Below, one piece after another: positions 1 to 5,118 of a stretch of 5,367 nt of DNA. The stretch covers positions 1 to 5,367 of the forward strand of contig SCUQ01000460.1 in NCBI GenBank assembly GCA_004297635.1, given 5' to 3'. The DNA is from Rhizorhabdus sp. (GTDB taxonomy: Bacteria; Pseudomonadota; Alphaproteobacteria; Sphingomonadales; Sphingomonadaceae). Made by a program: the position numbers and the translations under genes. The notes below the pieces were generated by a model that was given only the letters and a program-made list of their open reading frames with translations, ran no database searches and was not told where the DNA came from. Positions within the stretch are counted from its first letter, which is position 1; every line of letters begins with the position of its first letter.

Positions 1-44
1 GCGGGCACCTGGAGCTTGATATAGCCCGTGATCTTCTTTGCCAT
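1..44 (-). CDS. rplK: 50S ribosomal protein L11, 5' end only (partial)
   Basis: Only the first 14 codons and part of the next are present; the gene continues beyond base 1. They read MAKKITGYIKLQVP, the typical N-terminus of bacterial ribosomal protein L11, which binds the GTPase-associated region of 23S rRNA with the L10/L12 stalk. The ATG is at 44-42 and is preceded by a purine-rich stretch (GAAAGAGAG, roughly 5-13 bases upstream) that can act as ribosome binding site. It lies 109 bases downstream of nusG on the same strand, the usual secE-nusG-rplK order, which supports the call despite the short sequence. Confidence 0.93.
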   Translation of the reverse strand, partial: MAKKITGYIKLQVP

Positions 45-110
45 GTTTCACTCTCTTTCAAGTTTAGCGGTCCATGCGGCTTTCCCGAAGGTCGGCCTCC
101 CGCAATGTGC

Positions 111-144
111 GTGCCTGAAAGGCACATTCCGGTTTGAGCCGGAA
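111..144 (-). other. Tandem small hairpins in the nusG-rplK spacer
   Basis: Two perfect inverted repeats sit back to back just after nusG. One pairs 127-132 with 139-144 (6 bp, 6-base loop). The other pairs 111-115 with 121-125 (5 bp, 5-base loop). In the minus-strand transcript the 127-144 hairpin comes first, 9 bases after the nusG stop codon. Neither is followed by a run of U, so they are poor candidates for intrinsic terminators. Processing, mRNA stability, or modulation of read-through into the ribosomal protein genes are possible roles, but this is inference. The structures are visible; a function is not. Confidence 0.4.
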
Positions 145-153
145 CCTCTTAAA

Positions 154-693
154 TTACTTGACCCGCTCGACCTGCTCGAACTCGAGCTCGACCGGGGTCG
201 CGCGGCCGAAGATCGACACCGAGACCTTGACGCGGCTGCGGTCGAAGTCGAGCTCCTCGACGACGCCGTTGAAGCTCGCGAACGGGCCGTCGAGCACCTT
301 GACCTGATCGCCGATCTCGTAATCGACCTTGAGCTTGGCCTTGGGAGCGGCCGCGGCGGCCTCCTCCTTGGTGTTCAGGATACGTGCGGCCTCGGCCTCG
401 CTGATCGGCTGCGGCTTGCCCATCGAACCCAGGAAGCCCGTCACCTTCGGCGTGTTCTTCACCAGGTGATAGACGTCGTCGTTCATGTTGAGCTTCGCCA
501 GCACATAGCCGGGGAAGAATTTCCGGTCCGACGTGATCTTCTTGCCGCGGCGGACCTCGGTGATCTTCTCGGTGGGCACCTCGACCGATTCGACGAGCTG
601 TTCCAGGCCCATGCGCGCGGCATCGGCCAGGATCTGCTCCTTGACCTTGTTTTCGAAGCCCGAATAGGCGTGAATGATGTACCAGCGCGCCAT
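154..693 (-). CDS. nusG: Transcription termination/antitermination factor NusG
   Basis: NusG binds RNA polymerase, suppresses pausing, and through its C-terminal KOW domain contacts Rho or ribosomal protein S10, coupling transcription to translation. The 179-residue product starts MARWYIIHAYSGFE, the standard NGN-domain opening, and has the conserved FFPGYVL segment at residues 59-65. An Ala-rich linker (about 111-118) leads into the KOW domain (about 126-179), with VKVLDGPF, FNGVVEE and the closing VSIFGRATPVELEF stretch. Length matches the family. The frame extends three codons further to a TTG, but the ATG at 693 gives the conserved N-terminus and places the GGAGA motif (about 705-709) 11 bases upstream, so I prefer it. 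The gene follows secE after 19 bases and precedes rplK, so it is almost surely cotranscribed with secE. Confidence 0.97.
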   Translation of the reverse strand: MARWYIIHAYSGFENKVKEQILADAARMGLEQLVESVEVPTEKITEVRRGKKITSDRKFFPGYVLAKLNMNDDVYHLVKNTPKVTGFLGSMGKPQPISEAEAARILNTKEEAAAAAPKAKLKVDYEIGDQVKVLDGPFASFNGVVEELDFDRSRVKVSVSIFGRATPVELEFEQVERVK

Positions 694-712
694 GAACGCC
701 AACGTCTCCGTA

Positions 713-910
713 TTAGCCGAGCAGCGACAGCAGGAACTTCACGACCATCGCGAAGAACTGGTCGAGGCCGAAGAAGAAGATGCCGAGCAGCAGGGTCATG
801 ATTCCCACCATGATGGTGGTCGTCACGGTTTCCTTGCGCGACGGCCAGACGACCTTCGCGGTTTCGGCCTTTACCTGCCGGATGAACTCGCCCGGTGAAG
901 TCTTCGCCAC
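713..910 (-). CDS. secE: Preprotein translocase subunit SecE
   Basis: SecE is the small essential inner-membrane subunit that clamps SecY in the SecYEG protein-conducting channel. The product has 65 residues, the short one-helix form usual outside enterobacteria. The N-terminal amphipathic helix (about 7-20) leads into the family signature VVWPSRKET (20-28). A hydrophobic transmembrane helix covers about residues 31-50, and a further hydrophobic stretch reaches the C-terminus. The start is GTG at 910-908: it gives the MAKTSPGEF opening seen in related alphaproteobacteria, and no ATG is available. The best Shine-Dalgarno-like match, GAGGA, lies almost against the GTG (one base away), with weaker TAGG and AGGA motifs further upstream, so initiation may be inefficient or rely on another element. 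nusG follows after 19 bases. Confidence 0.96.
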   Translation of the reverse strand: MAKTSPGEFIRQVKAETAKVVWPSRKETVTTTIMVGIMTLLLGIFFFGLDQFFAMVVKFLLSLLG

Positions 911-927
911 GTCCTCAGCCTATCCTG

Positions 928-943
928 CCGGATTCGCATCCGG
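928..943 (-). other. Perfect 6-bp hairpin with GNRA-type loop before secE
   Basis: Bases 928-933 pair perfectly with 938-943. In the minus-strand RNA the loop is GCGA, a GNRA tetraloop, which is typically very stable. The hairpin ends 17 bases before the secE GTG, leaving the purine-rich ribosome binding region just exposed. It is preceded, not followed, by a U-run in the transcript, so it is not an intrinsic terminator for secE. A role in positioning the ribosome or protecting the mRNA 5' end is inference. Confidence 0.4.
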
Positions 944-976
944 GAAAAATCACTCAAACAGCGACAAGAGGCCATA

Positions 977-1007
977 GTCCGCTGGCTCGGCCTTTCGGCC
1001 GGCGGAC
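977..1007 (-). other. GC-rich hairpin in the tRNA-Trp to secE leader
   Basis: Arms 977-982 and 1002-1007 pair perfectly (GTCCGC with GCGGAC). Inside lies a second 5-bp stem, CGGCC with GGCCG around a 4-base loop, with an asymmetric bulge on one side. In the transcript it lies about 50 bases after the tRNA 3' end. No U-run follows, so classic Rho-independent termination is unlikely. It may separate the tRNA from the secE-nusG message through RNase processing, or be a weak pause site. No convincing separate promoter for secE was seen in 911-1056, so read-through from the tRNA promoter is possible. Confidence 0.35.
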
Positions 1008-1056
1008 CTGACCTCTTAACGCTTCTCGACCCCTTCGGCCTTACCCTACCAGAAGA

Positions 1057-1132
1057 TGGCAGGAGTGGAGGGACTCGAACCCACGGCCCTCGGTTTTGGA
1101 GACCGATGCTCTACCAACTGAGCTACACTCCT
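1057..1132 (-). tRNA. tRNA-Trp (anticodon CCA)
   Basis: The 76-base sequence folds as a complete cloverleaf on the minus strand. The acceptor stem is AGGAGTG with CACTCCT, the D stem GCTC with GAGC, and the anticodon stem TCGGT with ACCGA around loop CTCCAAA, giving anticodon CCA for tryptophan. The variable loop has 5 bases and the T loop is TTCGAGT. Discriminator G and an encoded 3' CCA (1059-1057) are present. The T stem has one T-T mismatch at its second pair; from memory this also occurs in other alphaproteobacterial tRNA-Trp genes and need not mean a defect. Placement just upstream of secE-nusG is common in bacteria. Confidence 0.98.
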
Positions 1133-1150
1133 CCGGGCCCGAGACGGGGG

Positions 1151-1179
1151 CACATAGCGGGGGGGGCATGCGAGTGCAA
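1151..1179 (-). promoter_or_regulatory. Sigma-70-type promoter of tRNA-Trp
   Basis: On the minus strand a TTGCAC -35 hexamer (1179-1174) and a TATGTG -10 hexamer (1156-1151) are separated by exactly 17 bases. Transcription would start near 1144, about 12 bases before the mature tRNA 5' end at 1132, the short leader expected for a tRNA gene. The spacer contains an uninterrupted run of eight C (eight G on the plus strand, 1159-1166). The promoter could also feed the secE-nusG genes downstream. Confidence 0.75.
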
Positions 1180-1228
1180 GGGGTTGGTGCAACGATCGGC
1201 TCTCGCGGACACCCCACCGGCCGGCACG

Positions 1229-1951
1229 CTATTTGACGAACAGCATGCCGCCCGAATCGATATCCCAATAGGCGCCGCCCGCGCCATTGGTGCGGAACGC
1301 GATCGGCACGCTCATCCGGTGGCCGCAGGGCTGGAAGGTCCACAGCTCGTTCCACGATCCCTTCAGCCGGATGCCATATTGGCTGGGCCCGAAATCGGCG
1401 CTGGTGCCCGTGACCCTGACGGCGGTCGGGGTCAGGTCGGCGGGCTTGCAGGCAGGGTCGGCGCGGCTCAGCCGCGCGGACACCGCGCTGACCGTTGCCC
1501 GCAGCACCTCGCGCGACAGGGTCGGCCAGGCCAGGCTCTCGCCCTGGCCGGCGAAAATGCCCTGCAGCGCCTGGCCATCGGCCGCGCGCAGCAGCATGAT
1601 CCGGGTCGGATCGGCCGGCGGGCAGCCATCGAGCCGGACCGACGTCAGCCAGCCATTCTCGATCTGCCCCTTCACGATCAGCCCGGTGATCATGCCGTCG
1701 AGCGTGATCGGTTCGAGCCTGCCGATGCTGATGCCGGTCGGCTTGCAGCGGCCCCGCCGCTCGATGTCGGCGGCCACCGCGATGCTGACCGCGCGGGCCA
1801 GCGGTTCGCCATCGGGGACCGGCTTGCGGTTGATCGCCTCGATGTCGCGGCGGAACTGTTCAGGATCGCCGAGCGGATCGAGCGGGAGCGCGTGGGCGGC
1901 GGTCGCCAGCGCGGCCGACAACAGGACGATGGTGTGCAGCCGCCTGATCAT
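1229..1951 (-). CDS. Secreted/periplasmic four-cysteine protein of unknown function
   Basis: I do not recognise this 240-residue protein. It has a clear Sec signal peptide: Arg-rich start MIRRLH, a hydrophobic core (about 7-20) and an AHA cleavage site after residue 21, with no lipobox cysteine, so the mature protein should be periplasmic or secreted. The mature part has exactly four cysteines (C69, C110, C168, C209), which could form two disulfides. C69, C110 and C168 each sit in a polar, proline-containing context (RCKP, GCPP, ACKP). The C-terminal third is rich in Gly, Trp and Tyr and looks beta-structured. There is no visible catalytic motif or transmembrane helix. The ATG at 1951 has an AGGA seven bases upstream. 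It follows the acyl-AMP ligase gene by 52 bases on the same strand and is likely cotranscribed with it. Coding use matches its neighbours. Confidence 0.8.
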   Translation of the reverse strand: MIRRLHTIVLLSAALATAAHALPLDPLGDPEQFRRDIEAINRKPVPDGEPLARAVSIAVAADIERRGRCKPTGISIGRLEPITLDGMITGLIVKGQIENGWLTSVRLDGCPPADPTRIMLLRAADGQALQGIFAGQGESLAWPTLSREVLRATVSAVSARLSRADPACKPADLTPTAVRVTGTSADFGPSQYGIRLKGSWNELWTFQPCGHRMSVPIAFRTNGAGGAYWDIDSGGMLFVK

Positions 1952-2003
1952 GACGCGATCCTAGCCGGAAGAGGCGCGTGGGGAGAGGCCGCTCGTCACT
2001 GGC

Positions 2004-3779
2004 TCACGCCGCGATGTCGTAGCCCTGGATTTCGCCGGAAAGATAGAGGTTGCGCGCCTTGGCACGGCTGAGCTTGCCCGAGCTGGTCTTGGGCAGGGTC
2101 CGCGGCGGCACCAGTTCGACCACGCAATGCATGCCGGTGATCGAGCGGACCTTTTCGCGGATCTGGTCCCGCAGGCGGGCGCGTTCGGCCGGGTCCGACG
2201 TACGGCACTGGACGAGCACGGCGGGGGTCTCCTCCCCGCCCGGCGTGGTGATCGCGAAGGCGGCGATGTCGCCCGCCTTGAAGCCCGGCAGCTGCTCCAC
2301 GGCCCATTCGATATCCTGGGGCCAGTGGTTCTTGCCGTTGATGATGATCATGTCCTTCGCCCGGCCGACGATGTAGATATAGCCGTTCGAGATATAGGCC
2401 ATGTCGCCGCTGTCGAGCCAGCCGTCGACCATGCAGGCGGCGGTCGCCTCCTCGTCGCGGAAATAGCCGGTCATGATCGATGGACCCTTGGCCCACAGCT
2501 TGCCGATCATCTTCTCGGGCAGCACCGATCCGTCCTCGTCGCGGATCTCGACCGCCATGTCGCGCACCGGCTTGCCGCAGTTCACCACGGCGCGGAACCG
2601 GCGCGGCCGATCCTTGTTGTGGTCGCCACCCGACAGCTGGGTCTCCTCGACCAGCTCGACGACGATCCCCTCGCCCGGCGGCATGATCGACACCGCCAGG
2701 GTCGCCTCGGCCAGGCCGTAGCTCGGCAGGAAGGCGGAGGCCTTGAACCCGGCCTCGGAGAAGGCGTCGACGAAGGCCTGCATCACATCGGGGCGGATCA
2801 TGTCGGCGCCGTTGCCGGCAAGGCGCCAGCGCGACAGATCGAACCGGTCCGACGCCTTGGTCTGGCTCGACATGCGGCGTGCGCAGATGTCGTAGCCGAA
2901 GGTCGGCGAATAGCTGATCGAGCTGCCCTCGTTGCGGCTGATCATATCCAGCCAGGCGAGCGGGCGCCGCGCGAAATCCTCGGTCTTGAGATAGTCGACC
3001 GAGACCTGGTTCGCGACCGGCGACAGCAGGCAGCCGACCAGGCCCATGTCATGATACCAGGGCAGCCAGCTGATGCAGCGATCATCGGCATCCAGCTTCA
3101 TGCCGTGCGAGTGCGCGGCGAGATTGTTGAGCAGCGCGCCATGGGTGACGGCGACGCCGTGCGGGAAGCGGGTCGAGCCGCTCGAATATTGCAGATAGGC
3201 GATGTCGTCCGCCGACGCCTGCGGCAGGATCGCGTCGATCGCCTCGCGCGCTTCGAACGCCTCGTAGCTCAGCCCCTCGACACCCAGCTGGGCGGCGGCG
3301 GCGGCGGCCATCTCGGCGATCTCCTCCGGGAAGAACAGCAGCTTCGGGTCCGAGCTGGAGAGCTGCACCACGAGCTGATCGATATAGCTGTCCTTGCCGC
3401 CGAACGAGGTGGGCAGCGGCAGCGGCACCGGCCAGGCACCCGCATAGACCGCGCCGAAGAACAGCGCCGCGAAATGAGCTCCGGTTTCGGCGATCAGCGC
3501 GATGCGATCCCCGGGACGAATGCCGGCGGCGATCAGGCGGCCGGCATTGGCCAGCGAATCGGCACGCAGCCGGGAATAGGGATAAGGCTGGGTCAGCGAT
3601 CCGCGGGCATCGTGGAAATTCAGGCCGCGGACGCCTGTGGCGGCATAGTCCAGCGCCGCTCCGAGGGTCTCGAAATCGGCGAAACGGCGCGGCAGCGCGT
3701 CCACTGTCGGCGTCGGCACCAATGCCATTATCCTGTCATTCCCTTGCATATCTTCTGCGGCATTTGTCCGGCTCGGCAT
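2004..3779 (-). CDS. Fatty-acyl-AMP ligase (AMP-binding/ANL superfamily)
   Basis: This enzyme activates a fatty acid with ATP to acyl-adenylate, which members of the FAAL group pass to an acyl carrier protein rather than to CoA. The 591-residue cytoplasmic protein has the ordered adenylation motifs: P-loop YSSGSTRFPHGV (198-209), LPWYHDMGLVG (239-249), SYGLAEAT (353-360), GWLDSGD (453-459), and the hinge region GRAKDMIIINGKNHWPQDIE (472-491). The C-terminal PKTSSGK carries the likely catalytic lysine K569. The HDMGL, R-F/T-P-x-GV and GKNHxPQDIE variants are typical of FAALs and differ from ordinary acyl-CoA synthetases. The first ATG (3779) has a strong AGGGAGG seven bases upstream; the conserved homology seems to begin near MALVPTP, residue 18, giving a short N-terminal extension if the first ATG is used. 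No carrier protein, polyketide synthase or sphingolipid gene is adjacent, so the pathway is undetermined. FAAL identity is inferred from motifs; a CoA ligase cannot be fully excluded. Confidence 0.9.
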   Translation of the reverse strand: MPSRTNAAEDMQGNDRIMALVPTPTVDALPRRFADFETLGAALDYAATGVRGLNFHDARGSLTQPYPYSRLRADSLANAGRLIAAGIRPGDRIALIAETGAHFAALFFGAVYAGAWPVPLPLPTSFGGKDSYIDQLVVQLSSSDPKLLFFPEEIAEMAAAAAAQLGVEGLSYEAFEAREAIDAILPQASADDIAYLQYSSGSTRFPHGVAVTHGALLNNLAAHSHGMKLDADDRCISWLPWYHDMGLVGCLLSPVANQVSVDYLKTEDFARRPLAWLDMISRNEGSSISYSPTFGYDICARRMSSQTKASDRFDLSRWRLAGNGADMIRPDVMQAFVDAFSEAGFKASAFLPSYGLAEATLAVSIMPPGEGIVVELVEETQLSGGDHNKDRPRRFRAVVNCGKPVRDMAVEIRDEDGSVLPEKMIGKLWAKGPSIMTGYFRDEEATAACMVDGWLDSGDMAYISNGYIYIVGRAKDMIIINGKNHWPQDIEWAVEQLPGFKAGDIAAFAITTPGGEETPAVLVQCRTSDPAERARLRDQIREKVRSITGMHCVVELVPPRTLPKTSSGKLSRAKARNLYLSGEIQGYDIAA

Positions 3780-3891
3780 CGATCCGCCTCCCTCTGGGCG
3801 GCGAGGACCGCCCGGCAGCCTTGCTCATCCGGCCAGCCTTGGCGGAGGGGCGCGTTCAAAATCCGGCCCGACTGTGGCACAATCATGGCGC
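3780..3891. promoter_or_regulatory. Divergent intergenic region between the ligase gene and recX
   Basis: These 112 bases separate the minus-strand ligase gene from plus-strand recX and must hold promoters for both unless recX uses the GTG at 3874. For recX, TTCAAA (3855-3860) and CACAAT (3878-3883) are 17 bases apart, each matching four of six consensus positions. The start point would fall near 3890, at or just before the ATG at 3892, with no Shine-Dalgarno motif, hinting at a leaderless message. No SOS box was recognised. I could not identify a convincing promoter for the ligase gene. Confidence 0.4.
3787..3793 (-). promoter_or_regulatory. Strong ribosome binding site of the acyl-AMP ligase gene
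   Basis: AGGGAGG on the minus strand lies seven bases before the ATG at 3779. It is the best Shine-Dalgarno match in the window and decides the start in favour of 3779. The two later in-frame ATGs, at 3749 and 3728, have only AGAAGA and AGGA motifs, each about two bases away, which is too close. Confidence 0.7.
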
Positions 3892-4431
3892 ATGCCCCGC
3901 GACACATCCCGACCGGCCATAGCCTATGACGCCGCCAGCCTCGATCGGGCGGCGCTCGACTATGCCGCGCGCTACGCGACGACGCGGGCCAAACTGGCCG
4001 CCTATCTGCGCCGCAAACTGCGTGAACGCGGCTGGGCGGGCGAGGGGCCGCCGCCCGTCGAAGCGCTGGTCTCGCGCTTTGCCGAGCGCGGCTATGTCGA
4101 CGACCGCGCTTTCGCCGTCGCGCGGACCGACGCGCTGCTGCGGCGCGGCTATGGCGCGCGGCGGATCGGAACCGCGCTGCGCGCCGCCGGGATCGATGCC
4201 GATACCGCCGGCGATCTGCGCGAACGAATCGACGACGAAGCCGAGGCCGCGGCGCTGCGCTTCGCCCGGCGTCGCCGTATCGGCCCCTATGCGGATCTGC
4301 CCGCCGGCACCGCCGCCGATCCCGCACAGAAGCGCCGCTGGATCGCGACGATGGCCCGCGCCGGCCATCCGATCGACCTTGTCCTCAAATTGCTCGACGC
4401 CGGGATCGACGAAATCGAAAATGAACCGTAA
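3892..4431 (+). CDS. recX: RecX-family regulatory protein (RecA modulator)
   Basis: RecX proteins bind RecA filaments and generally inhibit RecA strand exchange and coprotease activity, limiting recombination and the SOS response. The 179-residue product shows the family's repeated three-helix plan: [25 protein letters not shown] (24-48, with its TTRAKL core) in the first module, then GYVDDRAFA (68-76) and RRGYGARRI (84-92) in the second. Related helices continue to about residue 170. It is rich in Arg and Ala, as is usual in GC-rich species. I chose ATG 3892 because alphaproteobacterial homologues as I remember them begin only a few residues before the first helix; an in-frame GTG at 3874 would add six residues. 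Neither has a good ribosome binding site. recA is not in the window; standalone recX genes are common in alphaproteobacteria. Confidence 0.88.
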   Translation: MPRDTSRPAIAYDAASLDRAALDYAARYATTRAKLAAYLRRKLRERGWAGEGPPPVEALVSRFAERGYVDDRAFAVARTDALLRRGYGARRIGTALRAAGIDADTAGDLRERIDDEAEAAALRFARRRRIGPYADLPAGTAADPAQKRRWIATMARAGHPIDLVLKLLDAGIDEIENEP

Positions 4432-4438
4432 CGTGTAA

Positions 4439-4459
4439 CGCGGGGAGCACTGGCCCGCG
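4439..4459 (+). other. 6-bp hairpin after recX, possible weak terminator
   Basis: CGCGGG (4439-4444) pairs perfectly with CCCGCG (4454-4459) around a 9-base loop, starting 7 bases after the recX stop codon. There is no T-run after it, so it is at best a pause or processing structure; Rho-dependent ending of recX transcription is as likely. The placement right after the gene is the only support. Confidence 0.3.
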
Positions 4460-4472
4460 GAATCGGAATAGC

Positions 4473-4501
4473 TTCGTTTCAGCGGTGCCATGTGCTAGAA
4501 G
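4473..4501 (+). promoter_or_regulatory. Possible promoter of the cold-shock/DUF192 gene pair
   Basis: An extended -10-like TGC TAGAAG (hexamer 4496-4501) lies 17 bases after a weak TTCGTT (4473-4478). Transcription would begin near 4508, giving a leader of about 20 bases before the ATG at 4530. The -35 match is poor, so the call depends mainly on the extended -10 and on its position in the only non-coding gap before the gene. Confidence 0.3.
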
Positions 4502-4529
4502 CCTATGGCTTGCAGCGGGTGTCTCGACG

Positions 4530-5117
4530 ATGAATGAAAAGTCTGTAACGTTGCGCGACGTCAGCTTGGACAGCGGGCAGGAACGCGTATCGATGTCTAC
4601 AGGCGAACCTGCCGAGACTGTTGTGGGGGCGGTCAAGTGGTTCGATGCCACCCGGGGTTTCGGCTTCATTGCCACCGATGGCGACAAGGGCGACGTCCTC
4701 GTCCACTTTTCCGTATTGCGTGATCATGGCCGCCGCACCCTGCCCGAAGGCGCGCGCATCGCATGCGAGGTGGTGGCGCGCGACCGCGGCTTGCAGGCCC
4801 GCCGCATCCTGGCGATCGACCTGTCGACCGCGACCGGCCCCGATCCCGACCTGATCGCCAAGCGCAACGCCGACCGGGTCGATCCAATCCAGCTGGTCGA
4901 CGATGCCGGAGAGCCCGAGCCCGTCATCGTCAAATGGTTCAACCGGCTGAAAGGCTATGGCTTTCTGGTCCGCGAGGGCGATACCCAGGACATCTTCATC
5001 CATATGGAGACGGTCCGCCGAGCCGGCCTGTCCGACCTCGTCCCCGAGATGCGGATGCAGGCGCGGATCGCCGATGGCCGCAAAGGTCCGCTCGCGGTCG
5101 AGCTGATCAGCGACTGA
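4530..5117 (+). CDS. Double cold-shock-domain RNA/DNA-binding protein
   Basis: Cold-shock domains are five-stranded OB folds that bind single-stranded RNA or DNA through aromatic RNP motifs; CspA relatives act as RNA chaperones. From ATG 4530 the product has 195 residues. Domain 1 (about 32-98) has [13 protein letters not shown] with RNP1 (RGFGFI) and RNP2 (VLVHFS). A polar linker (about 99-131) follows. Domain 2 (about 132-194) has [13 protein letters not shown] and the RNP2-like DIFIHM. It is thus a tandem form, unlike the roughly 70-residue single-domain CspA. The start is uncertain: ATG 4530 has only a weak GCGGGTG upstream, while ATG 4593 (21 residues shorter, beginning MSTGEP) has AGGA ten bases upstream and keeps both domains. 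A GTG at 4485 is unlikely. The stop codon is one base before the next gene's ATG, suggesting coupled expression. Whether it is cold-induced cannot be seen. Confidence 0.92.
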   Translation: MNEKSVTLRDVSLDSGQERVSMSTGEPAETVVGAVKWFDATRGFGFIATDGDKGDVLVHFSVLRDHGRRTLPEGARIACEVVARDRGLQARRILAIDLSTATGPDPDLIAKRNADRVDPIQLVDDAGEPEPVIVKWFNRLKGYGFLVREGDTQDIFIHMETVRRAGLSDLVPEMRMQARIADGRKGPLAVELISD

Positions 5118-5118
5118 C

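Noticed and set aside
45..110. Possible separate rplK promoter (TTCGGG, 17 bases, TAAACT on the minus strand)
   Set aside because: The -35 matches the consensus at only about two positions. The evidence is too weak to list.
694..702. Extended NusG start at TTG 702
   Set aside because: GGAGA would sit only two bases from the TTG. The ATG at 693 gives the conserved MARWYIIHAY start and a usable spacing.
28..801. 257-codon plus-strand frame across nusG and secE
   Set aside because: It is antisense to conserved nusG and has a low-complexity Leu/Asp/Arg composition with no recognisable domain.
977..1007. Intrinsic terminator after tRNA-Trp
   Set aside because: The stem is strong but no U-run follows it in the transcript, so it was listed only as a hairpin.
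1106..2071. 321-codon plus-strand frame beginning inside the tRNA-Trp gene
   Set aside because: It overlaps the tRNA and the minus-strand secreted-protein gene, which has a signal peptide and ribosome binding site. The frame itself looks like compositional shadow.
3285..3312. GGC-type triplet run coding for a poly-Ala stretch in the ligase
   Set aside because: It encodes about seven alanines between motifs in a GC-rich genome. This looks like ordinary codon composition rather than a functional repeat.
2004..3779. Assignment of the ligase to sphingolipid or polyketide synthesis
   Set aside because: Ligases of this superfamily occur in both settings, but no serine palmitoyltransferase, carrier protein or synthase gene is in the window, so the link cannot be supported here.
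2127..3929. 600-codon open frame on the plus strand, antisense to the acyl-AMP ligase gene
   Set aside because: It mirrors a gene with clear family motifs. Its translation is rich in Arg, Asp, His and Ala with no domain, as expected of antisense frames in high-GC DNA where stop codons are rare.
3728..4491. Long minus-strand frames opposite recX
   Set aside because: Their translations are Arg/Ala-rich with no motif, and the plus-strand frame is clearly RecX.
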